Source of the DNA: Halomonas sp. KAO
GTDB taxonomy: Bacteria; Pseudomonadota; Gammaproteobacteria; Pseudomonadales; Halomonadaceae
Assembly: GCF_015595025.1 (NCBI RefSeq)
Contig: NZ_JADNRL010000019.1
Span: forward strand, 148,225 to 212,224
Length of the DNA: 64,000 bases
Direction: 5' to 3'
The notes beneath the pieces were generated by a model. The model was not told the origin of the DNA. It made no database searches and saw only the letters and a list, made by a program, of their open reading frames with translations. Both the position numbers and the translations under genes were made by a program. Of the stretch, positions 34,766-44,405 are shown piece after piece. Within the stretch, counting starts at the first letter, position 1. Each line of letters opens with the position of its first letter.

Positions 34766-37700
34766 TTACCTCGCCTTGTCGGTGTGCGGCGCAATGCGAT
34801 AGCCCAGAGCATAGAGCGCCGGCACGAAGAACAGGGTGATCAGGGTGCCGACGGCCACGCCACCGATCAGCACATAGGCCAGCGGCCCCCAGAAGCTATC
34901 CAGGGTCAGCGGGATAAAGGCGAATATCGCCGCCAGCGCAGTCAACACCACCGGGCGGGCCCGCTGCACGGCGGCTTCCACCACGGCGTCGCGCATCGTC
35001 ATCTCGGATCTGACGTTATCCGCCACCTGCTGGGTCAGAATGAGGGTGTTGCGCATCAGGATCCCCGCCAGCCCGATCAGCCCCAGGGTAGCCACGAAGC
35101 CGAACGGCTGGTTGAACAGCAGCAGTGCGGCCACCGCTCCGATCAGCCCCAGCGGGGCCGTCGCTATCACGATAAAGGTACCGGCGAAGGAGCGCATCTG
35201 CAGCATGATGAAGATCAGCATCAACACCACCATCAGCGGCTGCAGGGCCTGGATCGAGGCCTCCGCCTTGGTCGACTGCTCCACCGAGCCGCCAATATGC
35301 AGCTGATAGCCGGCGGGCAGGCGTTCACGCAGATCGCCGAGCGCCTGCCAGACCTCCTGGGTCACATCGTTGGGCTGGGCGCCCTCGATCTCGGCGTTGA
35401 CGGCAAGGAACGGCTGGCGGTCGATGCGCCGGATCACCGGCTCCTCGAAGACGGTCTCCAGCTCGCCCAGCTGGGCCAGCGGTATGCGCCGCCCCTCGCG
35501 GTTGAGGATCTCCAGGCTCTGCAGATCGACGCTGTCGGTCTGCGCCCCACGTCCCACGGCGGGCACCAGGCGAATACCGTCGCGCAGCTCGGTGATGGTC
35601 ATGCCATCCAGCTGGAACTGCAGCTGACGCGCCACCTCGTCCGGGGTCAGGCCGACCAGCTGCAGCCGGTGATGATCGATCGCCAGGTGCAGCCGCGGGA
35701 CCCGCTCGTTCCACTCCAGATGGGGGTCGCGTATGGCGGCATGGTCAGCCATTTCCTCACGCACCTGATGGCCGATCTCGCGCAGGCGGTTGGGTTCGTC
35801 GCCCAGCACGCGAATGCTGACCGGCCAGTCGACCGGTGGCCCGTAGAGCAGCTTCTGCACACGGACGCGGGCCTCGGGGAAGTCACCGGCGGCGATATGC
35901 TCGTTGAGCTTTTCGATCAACCGTTCCCGCGCCTCCCCTCCCTCGGTCACCGCGATCAACTTGGCAAACGCCGGATTGGGCTGTTCGGGGTTGGCGGAGA
36001 TAAAGAAGCGTGGGGCCCCCGCCCCAACGTAGGCGGAGAGCGACGCCACCCCGTCGGCCTCACCGATCAGCGCCTCGAGGCGACGCGTGGTCGCATCGGT
36101 GGCGCCGATCGCCGTGCCCTGGGGGTGGTAGACGCTGACCAGCACCTCGGGACGGTCCGAGCTTGGGAAGAACTGTTTCTCTACCGGCCCGGCAAGGCCC
36201 GCGGCAGCCGCCACCAGCAGCACCACCGTAAGCGCCACCACGCTCTTGCGGTAGCGCACGCAGCCACTGATGATTCCGCGCAGGCGGCGATAGCCCCGCG
36301 ACTGGTAGGCCTCGCGCTGGCCATGGGCCGCCTTCTGCTCGGGCAGCAGCTTGACGCCCAGGTAGGGGGTGAAGACCACCGCCACGATCCACGACAGCAG
36401 CAGCGAGACACACAGCACCCAGAAGATATTGCCGGTGTATTCGCCCACGGCTGACTGGGCAAAGCCGATCGGCACGAAGCCTGCCACCGTGACCAGGGTT
36501 CCGAACAGCATCGGCGCCGCGGTCACGTTCCAGGCGTGGGTAGCCGCATCGAGCCGATTCCACCCCGCCTCCATCTTCACGATCATCATCTCCAGGGCGA
36601 TGATGGCATCGTCGACCAGCAGACCGAGGGCGATGATCAGGGCGCCGAGGGTGACGCGGTCCAGATTGATCCCCATCGCCAGCATCGTCACGAAGGTCAG
36701 CGCCAGCGTGATCGGAATGGCGATTCCCACCACGATGCCGGCGCGCAATCCGACCGCCAGCATGGTAACCAGCATCACCACCAGCACGGCGACCAGGAAC
36801 TTCACCTGGAAGAGATTCACGGCGCCGGCGATGGCATCGGCCTGGTTGGTCATCACCTCGAGGGACATGCCCAGCGGCAGCCGCTTGCGCTCCTGCCGCC
36901 AGAAGGCATCCAAGCGATCGCCAAATTCGAGGCCATTGACGCCCTGCTCCATCACCACTCCCAGCAGCAGGCTCTCTTCGCCGAAGGCGCGCACCAGATA
37001 GCTGGGTGGGTCCTCGTAGCCGCGGGAGATCTCGGCGATATCGCCCAGGCGAATCAGCCGCTCACCGATACGGATCGGCACATCGGCCAGCGCCTCGGGG
37101 TCCGACAGATCATTGGTCAGTCGCAAGTAGAGGCGCGGCCCCCGGGTGTCGATACGCCCGGCAGGCAACAGCCGGTTATGTGCCTGGATGGCGGAGAAGA
37201 CGGCCTCGGGGGAGATGCCCAGGCTCTGCAGCCGCGCCAGGTCGAAGTCGACATGCATGCGCTCCTGGCGCTCGCCCAGCACCTCGGCCTTGTTGACCCC
37301 CTCGACCCGCTGCAGCCGGTCCCGAACCCCTTCGGCCTCGCGTAGCAGCTCACGCATCGGCATGCCGGGCGCGGTCAAGGCCGCCAAGGAGAAGTAGGCG
37401 TCACCGAAGTCCTCGTTGATCATCGGCCCCATCACGCCCTCGGGCAGACTGGGGGCGGCATCCTGCATGCGACGACGCACCTGATAGAAGCGCTGCGCTA
37501 TCGCCTCGCCGGGTACGGTATCCTCGAACTCCACCTTGAGGTCGGCACGCCCGGGGCGGATGGTCGTCTCGATGCGGTAGAGATCGTCGACCTCCTGGAT
37601 GCGCTTCTCCAGCGGGTCCACCACGCTCTCCTGGATCTCTTCCGGCGAGGCACCGGGCCACGCCGCCGAGACCATCATCACCCGTACGGTGAAGTCCGGG

Positions 37701-37819
37701 TCCTCCGCTCGCCCCAGGGAGGCGAAGGCATAGGCCCCCGCCAGCAGCGCCAGTATCAGGAAGAACAGCGTGACGGCCCGCTCGCGAACCGCCAGCGCCG
37801 AGAGGTTGGGAAAGCTCAC
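34766..37819 (-). CDS. RND efflux pump inner-membrane permease
   Basis: 1017 residues, 12 TM layout with two large periplasmic loops. N-terminal RERAVTLFFLILALLAGAYAFASLGRAEDPDFTVR and AWPGASPEEIQESVVDPLEKRIQ, the TM4 proton-relay region VTLGALIIALGLLVDDAIIALEMM (Asp-Asp present) and VATLGLIGLAGILMRNTLILTQQV are typical. Drug or solvent efflux with a membrane-fusion partner encoded upstream; no outer-membrane channel gene is adjacent. The start overlaps the upstream gene's stop by 4 bp. Confidence 0.93.
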   Translation of the reverse strand: MSFPNLSALAVRERAVTLFFLILALLAGAYAFASLGRAEDPDFTVRVMMVSAAWPGASPEEIQESVVDPLEKRIQEVDDLYRIETTIRPGRADLKVEFEDTVPGEAIAQRFYQVRRRMQDAAPSLPEGVMGPMINEDFGDAYFSLAALTAPGMPMRELLREAEGVRDRLQRVEGVNKAEVLGERQERMHVDFDLARLQSLGISPEAVFSAIQAHNRLLPAGRIDTRGPRLYLRLTNDLSDPEALADVPIRIGERLIRLGDIAEISRGYEDPPSYLVRAFGEESLLLGVVMEQGVNGLEFGDRLDAFWRQERKRLPLGMSLEVMTNQADAIAGAVNLFQVKFLVAVLVVMLVTMLAVGLRAGIVVGIAIPITLALTFVTMLAMGINLDRVTLGALIIALGLLVDDAIIALEMMIVKMEAGWNRLDAATHAWNVTAAPMLFGTLVTVAGFVPIGFAQSAVGEYTGNIFWVLCVSLLLSWIVAVVFTPYLGVKLLPEQKAAHGQREAYQSRGYRRLRGIISGCVRYRKSVVALTVVLLVAAAAGLAGPVEKQFFPSSDRPEVLVSVYHPQGTAIGATDATTRRLEALIGEADGVASLSAYVGAGAPRFFISANPEQPNPAFAKLIAVTEGGEARERLIEKLNEHIAAGDFPEARVRVQKLLYGPPVDWPVSIRVLGDEPNRLREIGHQVREEMADHAAIRDPHLEWNERVPRLHLAIDHHRLQLVGLTPDEVARQLQFQLDGMTITELRDGIRLVPAVGRGAQTDSVDLQSLEILNREGRRIPLAQLGELETVFEEPVIRRIDRQPFLAVNAEIEGAQPNDVTQEVWQALGDLRERLPAGYQLHIGGSVEQSTKAEASIQALQPLMVVLMLIFIMLQMRSFAGTFIVIATAPLGLIGAVAALLLFNQPFGFVATLGLIGLAGILMRNTLILTQQVADNVRSEMTMRDAVVEAAVQRARPVVLTALAAIFAFIPLTLDSFWGPLAYVLIGGVAVGTLITLFFVPALYALGYRIAPHTDKAR

Positions 37820-38877
37820 GGCGCCTCCTTCGCGTCCAGCGGCCGCACCGCCATGCCATCAGTGAGCAGGTGGGTCCCCAGGCTGATCACCGCCTGCCCG
37901 ACCTCGAGCCCGTCACCGCTGACCCAGGCGTGCTCGCGGGTCACCTGTTCAAGCGTCACCGGCAGCGGCTGCGCCTCCCCCTCCACGACCTGCCATAGCC
38001 TGGGGCCCTCGCCGCGCTCATCCAGCGCCGCCACCGGCACCTGGAAGCGCGCCTGCGCTGTGGCATCCGCCAGGGTAAAGCGTGTCTGGACCACATCGCC
38101 CAGGCTGCGCCCCTCGAGCGGCGCCTCGAGACGGTAACGGGCGCGCCAGGTGCGGCTGGCCGGGTCGGCCGCTCCCGCCACCTCGCGGCGGGTCAGGGTG
38201 ATGCGCCGCTCCCCCACCAGCAGCTCGCCCGTCTGGGGCGGTCGCGACCGAGCGGGGAAGTTGACTTCGACCTCGCGCGGCCCCTCCTGCGCCAGCCTGG
38301 CGACCGCCTGACCAACGCCGACCACCTGCCCCGGTTCACCGCTGACATCGATCAGCACACCATCGGCCTCGGCACGCAGGCTCGCATGGTCCAGGGCGTT
38401 ACGCGCCTGGGTGACCCGGGCACTCGCCGCCTCGCGGCGCGTCCTGTTCTCGCGCACCCCCAGCTCGGCACGCTCGAAGGCCTGACGGCTGAGATACCCC
38501 TTCTCCAGCAGCTTCCGGTCCCGGGAGAGATCGGCCTCGGCCACGTCCAGCGCCGCCTCGGCAGCGGCAAGCTCCGCTCGGGCGGCGGCAAGTGACTCTT
38601 CAAGATCACTGGGGTCGAGGGTGAACAGCACCTCGCCCTGGTTAACGCGCTGGCCGGCATCGACGTGGCGCGTGGCGATCTGACCGCTGACCCGAAAGGC
38701 CAGGGGCGTTTCATAGCGGGCGCGCAGCACCCCGGTGAGTGACAGCGTGGGAGCCGAGCTCGCCGTCAGCGGGGCCGTCTTCACCCAGCGCGGTGAGTCC
38801 GCCACCGATGGCGGCGACGAGTCCTGGCAGCCGGCCACGAGCACCAGCAGCAACAGTGGGAAGGGCAGATATCGCAT
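37816..38877 (-). CDS. RND efflux membrane-fusion lipoprotein
   Basis: 353 residues. Lipobox LVLVAGCQ anchors the protein (Cys17). Barrel-sandwich and hairpin regions: LAFRVSGQIATRHVDAGQRVNQGEVLFTLDPSDLEESLAAARAELAAAEAALDVAEADLSRDRKL, followed by SGEPGQVVGVGQAVARLAQEG. Bridges the permease to an outer-membrane channel. The operator-like palindrome at 38892-38911 is just upstream. Confidence 0.9.
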   Translation of the reverse strand: MRYLPFPLLLLVLVAGCQDSSPPSVADSPRWVKTAPLTASSAPTLSLTGVLRARYETPLAFRVSGQIATRHVDAGQRVNQGEVLFTLDPSDLEESLAAARAELAAAEAALDVAEADLSRDRKLLEKGYLSRQAFERAELGVRENRTRREAASARVTQARNALDHASLRAEADGVLIDVSGEPGQVVGVGQAVARLAQEGPREVEVNFPARSRPPQTGELLVGERRITLTRREVAGAADPASRTWRARYRLEAPLEGRSLGDVVQTRFTLADATAQARFQVPVAALDERGEGPRLWQVVEGEAQPLPVTLEQVTREHAWVSGDGLEVGQAVISLGTHLLTDGMAVRPLDAKEAP

Positions 38878-38891
38878 TGGGCATCCCGGAA

Positions 38892-38911
38892 TTTCAAACG
38901 ATTATTTGAAA
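38892..38911. promoter_or_regulatory. Palindrome TTTCAAA-N6-TTTGAAA upstream of the efflux operon
   Basis: Perfect 7-bp arms separated by 6 bp lie 15-34 bp upstream of the membrane-fusion gene start. AAACGATTA and AAACGATCA also form direct repeats here. TetR-type repressors commonly use such sites on RND operons, but no tetR-like gene is adjacent. Confidence 0.55.
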
Positions 38912-38957
38912 CGATCATACCAGATGATTCCGGCACCAACTGCCCATTGGCTCACCC

Positions 38958-40134
38958 CTATTCCGTTAGCGTCCTGCCCTCATGGAACAAGGCATCGGAT
39001 ATCGGCGCCGGGCGCCCCAGAAAGTACCCCTGCGCCTTGTCCACGCCAAGCTCTCTGAGCACGTTCAGCTCTTCGATTTTTTCGATGCCCTCGGCAATCA
39101 CGTTGCACCCTACCGCCTTGGCAAATGCACACAGCGCCTTTGCGAGCAGAAATTTCTGTGGGTGGCAGTGGATGTCCTGGGTCAGGGTAATATCGAGCTT
39201 GATGATATCGGCCCCGAGCTCAAGAATATGATGAAAACTGGCGTAGCCTGATCCGGCATCATCGATAGCCAGGCGAACACCTCTCTTGCGAAGAGGCTCC
39301 AGGGCTTCTCTCAAGTCCGCATAGCTATAAATTGGCGAGTGCTCGGTAACCTCGAGAACGATACGGCTGGCATCCGTATTTTTCAGCGCTGCGTGTACCG
39401 CCCCGTTCAAGATAGAGTCCGGTGACGCGTTGACCGCAATATAACTATCGGCACTGAACGCATGCATGCCTTCGATGGCCTTGCCGATAGCCACCACCTC
39501 GAGGGCTTTGCCCAGATTGACGCTGGCGGCCTCGTCAAACCAGATATTGGGTGCCCTGTAGGGCTCAGTAATAAATCTTGAAAGCGACTCGAAGCCCACC
39601 ACCCGACCGGACTTCAGGCTGTATATTGGCTGATAGTGGATGGCGTTACCTTCTTCATCCAGTACCGACTGAACCCTGCTGGAAACGCCTCGATAAAGTG
39701 TTTCGGCCTTGATATCGCCTTCAATCAACTCGCTCGCTATCTCGGAAATTGCGTTCAGAAAAGATAGTTCCCTGCTGTTAAGCGTCTCATCCGGCACATC
39801 TTTATAGCAGCAGAAAGTACCGTATACTTCACCGCTGGACAGCATGATAGGCACTCCCATATAGGCGCCTATCGATAACTTGTCAGTGACGCTCATATTG
39901 CGGGTGACAGGATTTATTTGAGTATCATTAATAATATTATCAAGCTCGTCATCCACAATTCTCTTGCAATAAGTTTTTTTCTAGCGGATCCGAACCTCCA
40001 ACGCTAACGGGAGCGTTTTCATCCTCGGCGTCGACAAACTTGAAAACACGTTCTCCATCGACAAACTCTGAAATGAAGGCAACATCCATATCAAGATGCT
40101 TGCGAAGAATGGATAGCACATTCTTCAACTTCAC
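38958..40134 (-). pseudogene. GAF-EAL cyclic-di-GMP phosphodiesterase interrupted by +1 base in an A7 run
   Basis: The GTG start at 40132-40134 opens a GAF-like domain (VAFISEFVDGERVFKFVDAEDE) that ends prematurely after DPLEKNLLQENCG. Removing one base from the A7 run (T7 on the plus strand, 39974-39980) restores LEKTYCKRIVDDEL and joins it to the second frame (38958-39956), giving one 391-residue protein. The EAL domain retains ESL for EAL, VNASPDSIL, LEVTEH, DDAGSGYASF, KLD and AEGIE, so the catalytic residues appear present. Either a true pseudogene, a sequencing error, or a gene read by transcriptional slippage. Confidence 0.82.
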
Positions 40135-40268
40135 ATCTACGCTACCCGAACAACTTCATTAAAAAGATATGCCGGCAAACTCTTATTTTCCATCTTATCC
40201 TCTGACCCTTGCCACTAACGTTGACCCAGTATTGCCTGATTATTATCCGGATTTCGACATTCGCCGCC

Positions 40269-40664
40269 ATGTCTATACAAGCCGATACACTCCAGCGCGG
40301 TCAAGTGCATTGCCTGACGTCAGGTGCTGAAGTCCGGAGAGCGATGGTATCGATTAGCGCGACCGCCCGCGCTGGGCGGTCTGCCTCGCGCAGCGAGACG
40401 CTGCTGGGTGCGCTGGTGGCATTCTCGGGGCTGACGCCCCTGATCCTGACTTTCAGTGGAAGCGTGCCCACGCCGCCGCTCGCCTATGCGGCGGGGATGG
40501 CTGCCGGGCTGTCGTGGATCGCCTTCTCCCTCTATCTAAAGACGGGCAGCCAGTCACGGCCGACCGACTATAGGCTCCTGTTCGGCGGTGTCGCCGCAAT
40601 CGCGCTGTGCCTGCACCTGCTCGTTGAGCTCACTACCGAAAGAGCACCGTCGGGAACTGGCTGA
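40269..40664 (+). pseudogene. Possible remnant of an EamA/DMT transporter
   Basis: The frame contains two hydrophobic stretches (LLGALVAFSGLTPLILTFSG; LAYAAGMAAGLSWIAFSLYLKTGS) in the order seen in the middle of DMT-superfamily carriers, followed by a third (LLFGGVAAIALCLHLLVEL). Flanking sequence has no matching helices and no ribosome site. The 600-bp gap 40135-40738 holds nothing else I can support. Confidence 0.3.
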
Positions 40665-40738
40665 TGGCCTCGGTGATCGGCGTGTCAGCGCTTGTACCGG
40701 GACTGCCGTTTCAGCCAGCCCTCTGCCCCGACCTACCC

Positions 40739-41194
40739 TCACAGCGCCACTTCAATGGGATTCACAAGCCGCTCGAAATCCCCATAGGACAGCTGCATGA
40801 CATCCGTGTGATTGCCGGCATTGAAGGCGATGCGGTCGGCGGCGGTCAGATGTGGTGAAACAAACACCTCCATCCCGAAAAGATGGCCAAAGGGTGGCAT
40901 CGCACCGACCTCGCAATCCGGGAAAGAGTCCTTGAACTCGCCCTCTTCGGCCAGCTCCACGGTCGTGGCGCCGACGGAGTGAGCCATCTGCTTCAAGTCC
41001 ACTCGATCGGACGCCGGTAGAACTGCCTGCGCCAGCCGTCCGTCGATCTTCACCATCACGCACTTCGCGAAGTGCCTGCCCGTCACATGGACAGACTCGG
41101 CAATCTCCTGTGCGGTATAGGCCGGGGAGTGCTGGAGAATCGAATACTTGACGTTCTGATCATCGAGATACTGTTTCACTCGCTCCATGGACAT
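40739..41194 (-). CDS. YbaK/ProX-family aminoacyl-tRNA deacylase
   Basis: 151 residues from the ATG at 41192-41194 (MSMERVKQYLDDQNVKY). The family pattern is YSILQHSPAYTAQEIAESVHVTGRHFAKCVMVKIDGRLAQAVLPASDRVDL, with the substrate-binding Lys in FAKCVMVK, and GAMPPFGHLFGMEVFVSPHL. Such proteins hydrolyse mischarged tRNA in trans. Longer upstream reading to 41521 looks spurious. Confidence 0.83.
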   Translation of the reverse strand: MSMERVKQYLDDQNVKYSILQHSPAYTAQEIAESVHVTGRHFAKCVMVKIDGRLAQAVLPASDRVDLKQMAHSVGATTVELAEEGEFKDSFPDCEVGAMPPFGHLFGMEVFVSPHLTAADRIAFNAGNHTDVMQLSYGDFERLVNPIEVAL

Positions 41195-41456
41195 GACGAT
41201 CACCTGCTCGTTGTCTCGCCAAAGCACGACTATCATTTCAAGGATAGTCCCCATCGGAGCGGTCGTCTCCATATATCCCTTGGCCAACGCTATGCTGCGG
41301 TCGGGTCTGCTGTCCGATGGCCCCGGCAAGTGGCCGACGCCTGAAACCAGCGCGTGGCTGACCTCAGGCTGCCCCTGCTGGATCCGACGGGAAGGCAGCG
41401 GAGCCGGCCGCACGCTGCTGTGCGGCGGCTCATCGCTGGAAGAGGCCCGGAAGCGC

Positions 41457-43712
41457 TCAGGCGTCCGCAGAACCGTAGACGTCCTGCATACGCATGCCGG
41501 CCCGGATGGCCCGGGCGGCATGCAGCTTCCTGTAGCTCTCGATCAAACGCTGATGCTTTTCCAGCCCTTCCAACGCCATGCTGGTCGGGGTGAGGCCATG
41601 GAAGCGCACGCTGCCGTTCACCGAGCCGATAACCGCCTCGATGGTCTCTTCACCGAACATCCGCCCTAGGTTATAGCGGAAGTCGTTCACCTCGAGCTCG
41701 TCATCCAGCACGACCTCCAGCACCGCCTGCACCGCCTGATAGAAGAGATTGCGCTCCACGGTGTTGTCGTTGTACTGCAGGAACATCTCGACCCGCTCCA
41801 GCGCCTCCTCGTGCTGCCCCAACGCCAGATGGATCAGCAACTTGAGCTCGAGGATGGTGAGCTGGCCCCAGATGGTGTTCTCGTCGAACTCGATGCCGAT
41901 TAGCGAAATGATCGTCATATGCTCGTCGAGCTGGCTCTCCTCCAGGCGCTCGAGCAGATCGGCTAGCTCGCCGTCGCTCAGGCGGTGCAGGTTGAGGATA
42001 TCCTCGCGGTAGTCGAGGGCCATATTGGTGTTGTCCCACACCAGGTCCTCCACCGGATAGACCTCGGAGAAGCCGGGCACCAGGATGCGGCACACCGGCG
42101 CGCCGAGCTCTTCGCGCACCGCGACATAGGACTCCAGCCCCATCTCCTCGAGGATGCCGAACAGGGCCGCGCTCTCCTCCTCGTTGCTGTAGGTGCCGCC
42201 GCCGGTGAAGTCCCAGTCGCAGAACGCGATCTCCGAGCGGGAGCTGAAGAAGCGCCAGGAGATCACCCCGGACGAATCGATGAAGTGCTCCACGTAGTTA
42301 TTGGGCTCGGTGACCGCCATGGAGTTGAAGGTGGGCGGCAGGAAGTCGTTGAAGCCCTCGAAGCTGCGACCCTGCAGCAGCTCGGTGAAGGTCCGCTCCA
42401 GGGCCACGTGGAAGCTCGGATGCGCACCGAAACAGGCGAATACGCCACCGGTCTTGGGGTTCATCAAGGTCACGCAGGTCACCGGGAACTGGCCACCCAG
42501 GGAGGCGTCCTTGACCAGCACCGGGAAGCCCTGGGCCTCCAGCGCCTCGACGCCCTCGACGATCTCGGGATAGCGTGCCAGAACCTCCTGGGGGATATCG
42601 GGCAGCACCATCTCCTCTTCGATGATCTGCTTCTTCACCGCCCTCTCGAGGATCTCGGAGAGGCACTGCACCTGTGCCTCGGCCAGGGTGTTGCCGGCGC
42701 TCATGCCGTTGCTGAGGTAGAGGTTCTCGATCAGGTTCGACGGGAAGTAGACCGTCTCGCCATCGGAGTGACGCACGAAGGGCAGCGCGACGATGCCGCG
42801 ATCCGCCCGTCCGGAGTTGGTGTCGATCAGGTTCGAGGCGCAAAGCTCCCCTTCCGGGTCGTAGACCTCGCGGCAGTAGGCATCGAGGATGCCTTCCGGC
42901 AAGGCATCCTCGGGCCCCGGCAGGAACCACTTCTCGTTGGGGTAGTGAACGAACTCGGCGTTGGCGATCTCCTCGCCGAAGAACTGATCGTTATAGAAGA
43001 AGTTGAAGTTGGTCCGCTCGATGAACTCGCCCAGCGCCGAACAGAGCGCACTCTCCTTGGTGGCGCCCTTGCCATTGGTAAAGCACATCGGCGAGGCGGC
43101 GTCGCGGATATGCAGCGACCAGACGTGGGGCACGATATTGCGCCAGGAGGCGATCTCGATCTTCATGCCCAGATCGGCCAGGATGCCGGTCATGTTGGCG
43201 ATGGTCTGCTCCAGCGGCAGGTCCTTGCCCTCGATCCAGGTACCGCCGTCACCTTCCCCATCGCCCAGCGCCTTGCTCCTTTCACCGCCCATCAGCAGGG
43301 CCTGGGCGTCCTCGTCGATGTTCTCGACCACCTCGATCTGAAACTCCGGACCGGTCTGCACCACCTTCTTCACCGTGCAGCGGTCGATGGAGCGCAGGAT
43401 GCCCTGGCGGTCCTTGTCGGAGATATCCTCGGGCAGCTCGACCTGAATCCGGAAGATCTGCTTGTAGCGGTTCTCCGGGTCGACGATGTTGTTCTGCGAC
43501 AGCCGGATGTTCTCGGTGGGAATATCCCGGGCGTTGCAGTAGACCTTGACGAAGTAGGCCGCGCACATCGCCGAGGAGGCCAGGAAGTAGTCGAAGGGCC
43601 CCGGCGCCGAGCCGTCACCCTTGTAGCGGATGGGCTGGTCGGAGATGACCGTGAAGTCGTCGAACTTGGCCTCCAGGCGGAGGTTGTCGAGATAGTTGAC
43701 CTTGATTTCCAT
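41457..43712 (-). CDS. ycaO: OsmC-YcaO fusion protein (RimO-associated YcaO)
   Basis: 751 residues from the ATG at 43710-43712. Residues 1-140 are an OsmC-like domain (IRYKGDGSAPGPFDYFLASSAMCAAYFVKVYC). A YcaO domain (about 160-560) includes GKGATKESALCSALGEFIERTNF, SNGMSAGNTLAEAQVQCLSEILERAV and the ATP-binding stretch. The C-terminal about 180 residues are helical, TPR-like. E. coli YcaO lacks the OsmC part and assists RimO in methylthiolation of ribosomal protein S12. The upstream frame stays open into the cupin-like sequence, probably by chance. Confidence 0.88.
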   Translation of the reverse strand: MEIKVNYLDNLRLEAKFDDFTVISDQPIRYKGDGSAPGPFDYFLASSAMCAAYFVKVYCNARDIPTENIRLSQNNIVDPENRYKQIFRIQVELPEDISDKDRQGILRSIDRCTVKKVVQTGPEFQIEVVENIDEDAQALLMGGERSKALGDGEGDGGTWIEGKDLPLEQTIANMTGILADLGMKIEIASWRNIVPHVWSLHIRDAASPMCFTNGKGATKESALCSALGEFIERTNFNFFYNDQFFGEEIANAEFVHYPNEKWFLPGPEDALPEGILDAYCREVYDPEGELCASNLIDTNSGRADRGIVALPFVRHSDGETVYFPSNLIENLYLSNGMSAGNTLAEAQVQCLSEILERAVKKQIIEEEMVLPDIPQEVLARYPEIVEGVEALEAQGFPVLVKDASLGGQFPVTCVTLMNPKTGGVFACFGAHPSFHVALERTFTELLQGRSFEGFNDFLPPTFNSMAVTEPNNYVEHFIDSSGVISWRFFSSRSEIAFCDWDFTGGGTYSNEEESAALFGILEEMGLESYVAVREELGAPVCRILVPGFSEVYPVEDLVWDNTNMALDYREDILNLHRLSDGELADLLERLEESQLDEHMTIISLIGIEFDENTIWGQLTILELKLLIHLALGQHEEALERVEMFLQYNDNTVERNLFYQAVQAVLEVVLDDELEVNDFRYNLGRMFGEETIEAVIGSVNGSVRFHGLTPTSMALEGLEKHQRLIESYRKLHAARAIRAGMRMQDVYGSADA

Positions 43713-43770
43713 GGGGCACCGGGGGAGCGTTGAGCGTAACCGCGCATTATCCCAGCTCTGGTGCTCATCG

Positions 43771-44213
43771 TCATGCCGAATCCACAGATTGCCAAGGGCA
43801 TTGGTCACGGCACGGCAAGAAGCGGCCCCTATCCACGCCAGGAGCACCCGCGCATCAACGGCGCGGAACACCTCCACGGCCTGGCCTTGTTCGGTGACCT
43901 CGATCATCTCTCCGCCGCCCTGGGCGAAGTGGAAGGCATGTACCGTGCCGGCGGGCACGTGGACCAGAGTTCCTGCATCACAGAGCGCTGACTGGTCGCC
44001 GGCCGAGAAGTGAACGGCCCCCTTGAGCACACAGAAGCTTTCGTCCCAGGGGTGGCTGTGCGGTGGCGGACCCACACCTTCGTCACCCCGCTGCAGGGTG
44101 ATTTCCCGGCCATTGGCCTGGTCCTTGGATATCAGCACGGTGACGTCTACACCGACGACCGACAGGGGCGATGCATGGTCGCTCGAGCGAAGAATGGTCG
44201 CATGGGGATTCAT
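43771..44213 (-). pseudogene. Cupin-domain protein, probably frameshifted
   Basis: ATG at 44211-44213 with GAGG upstream. The cupin barrel is intact: PPHSHPWDESFCVLKGAVHFSAGD and HVPAGTVHAFHFAQGGGEM carry the metal-ligand histidines. After VFRAVDA the frame continues without any stop into ycaO, while another frame would finish as AGAPGVDRGRF... and stop at 43771. A one-base deletion near 43845 is the simplest explanation; the family is about 150 residues. Confidence 0.6.
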
Positions 44214-44405
44214 GATTCTTGCCTCGCTACGGTCCTGTCGGGCCAGGGCACCGACTGGGGTGACCCCGATACCCGTACCCGTTGCAAGCAGCGACCATAG
44301 CGCGCGTGCCTGAAAGGCGTGGGTGACCGAACTCCAGGCATACTCGTACCCCGTGCCGGAAAGCTGGCGGCCCTGCTCGCCGAGCATCAGCAGCTCCAGG
44401 GCCTC

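Noticed and set aside
34784..36454. 556-codon plus-strand frame opposite the RND permease
   Set aside because: Shadow of the permease; His/Gln-rich and without a ribosome site.
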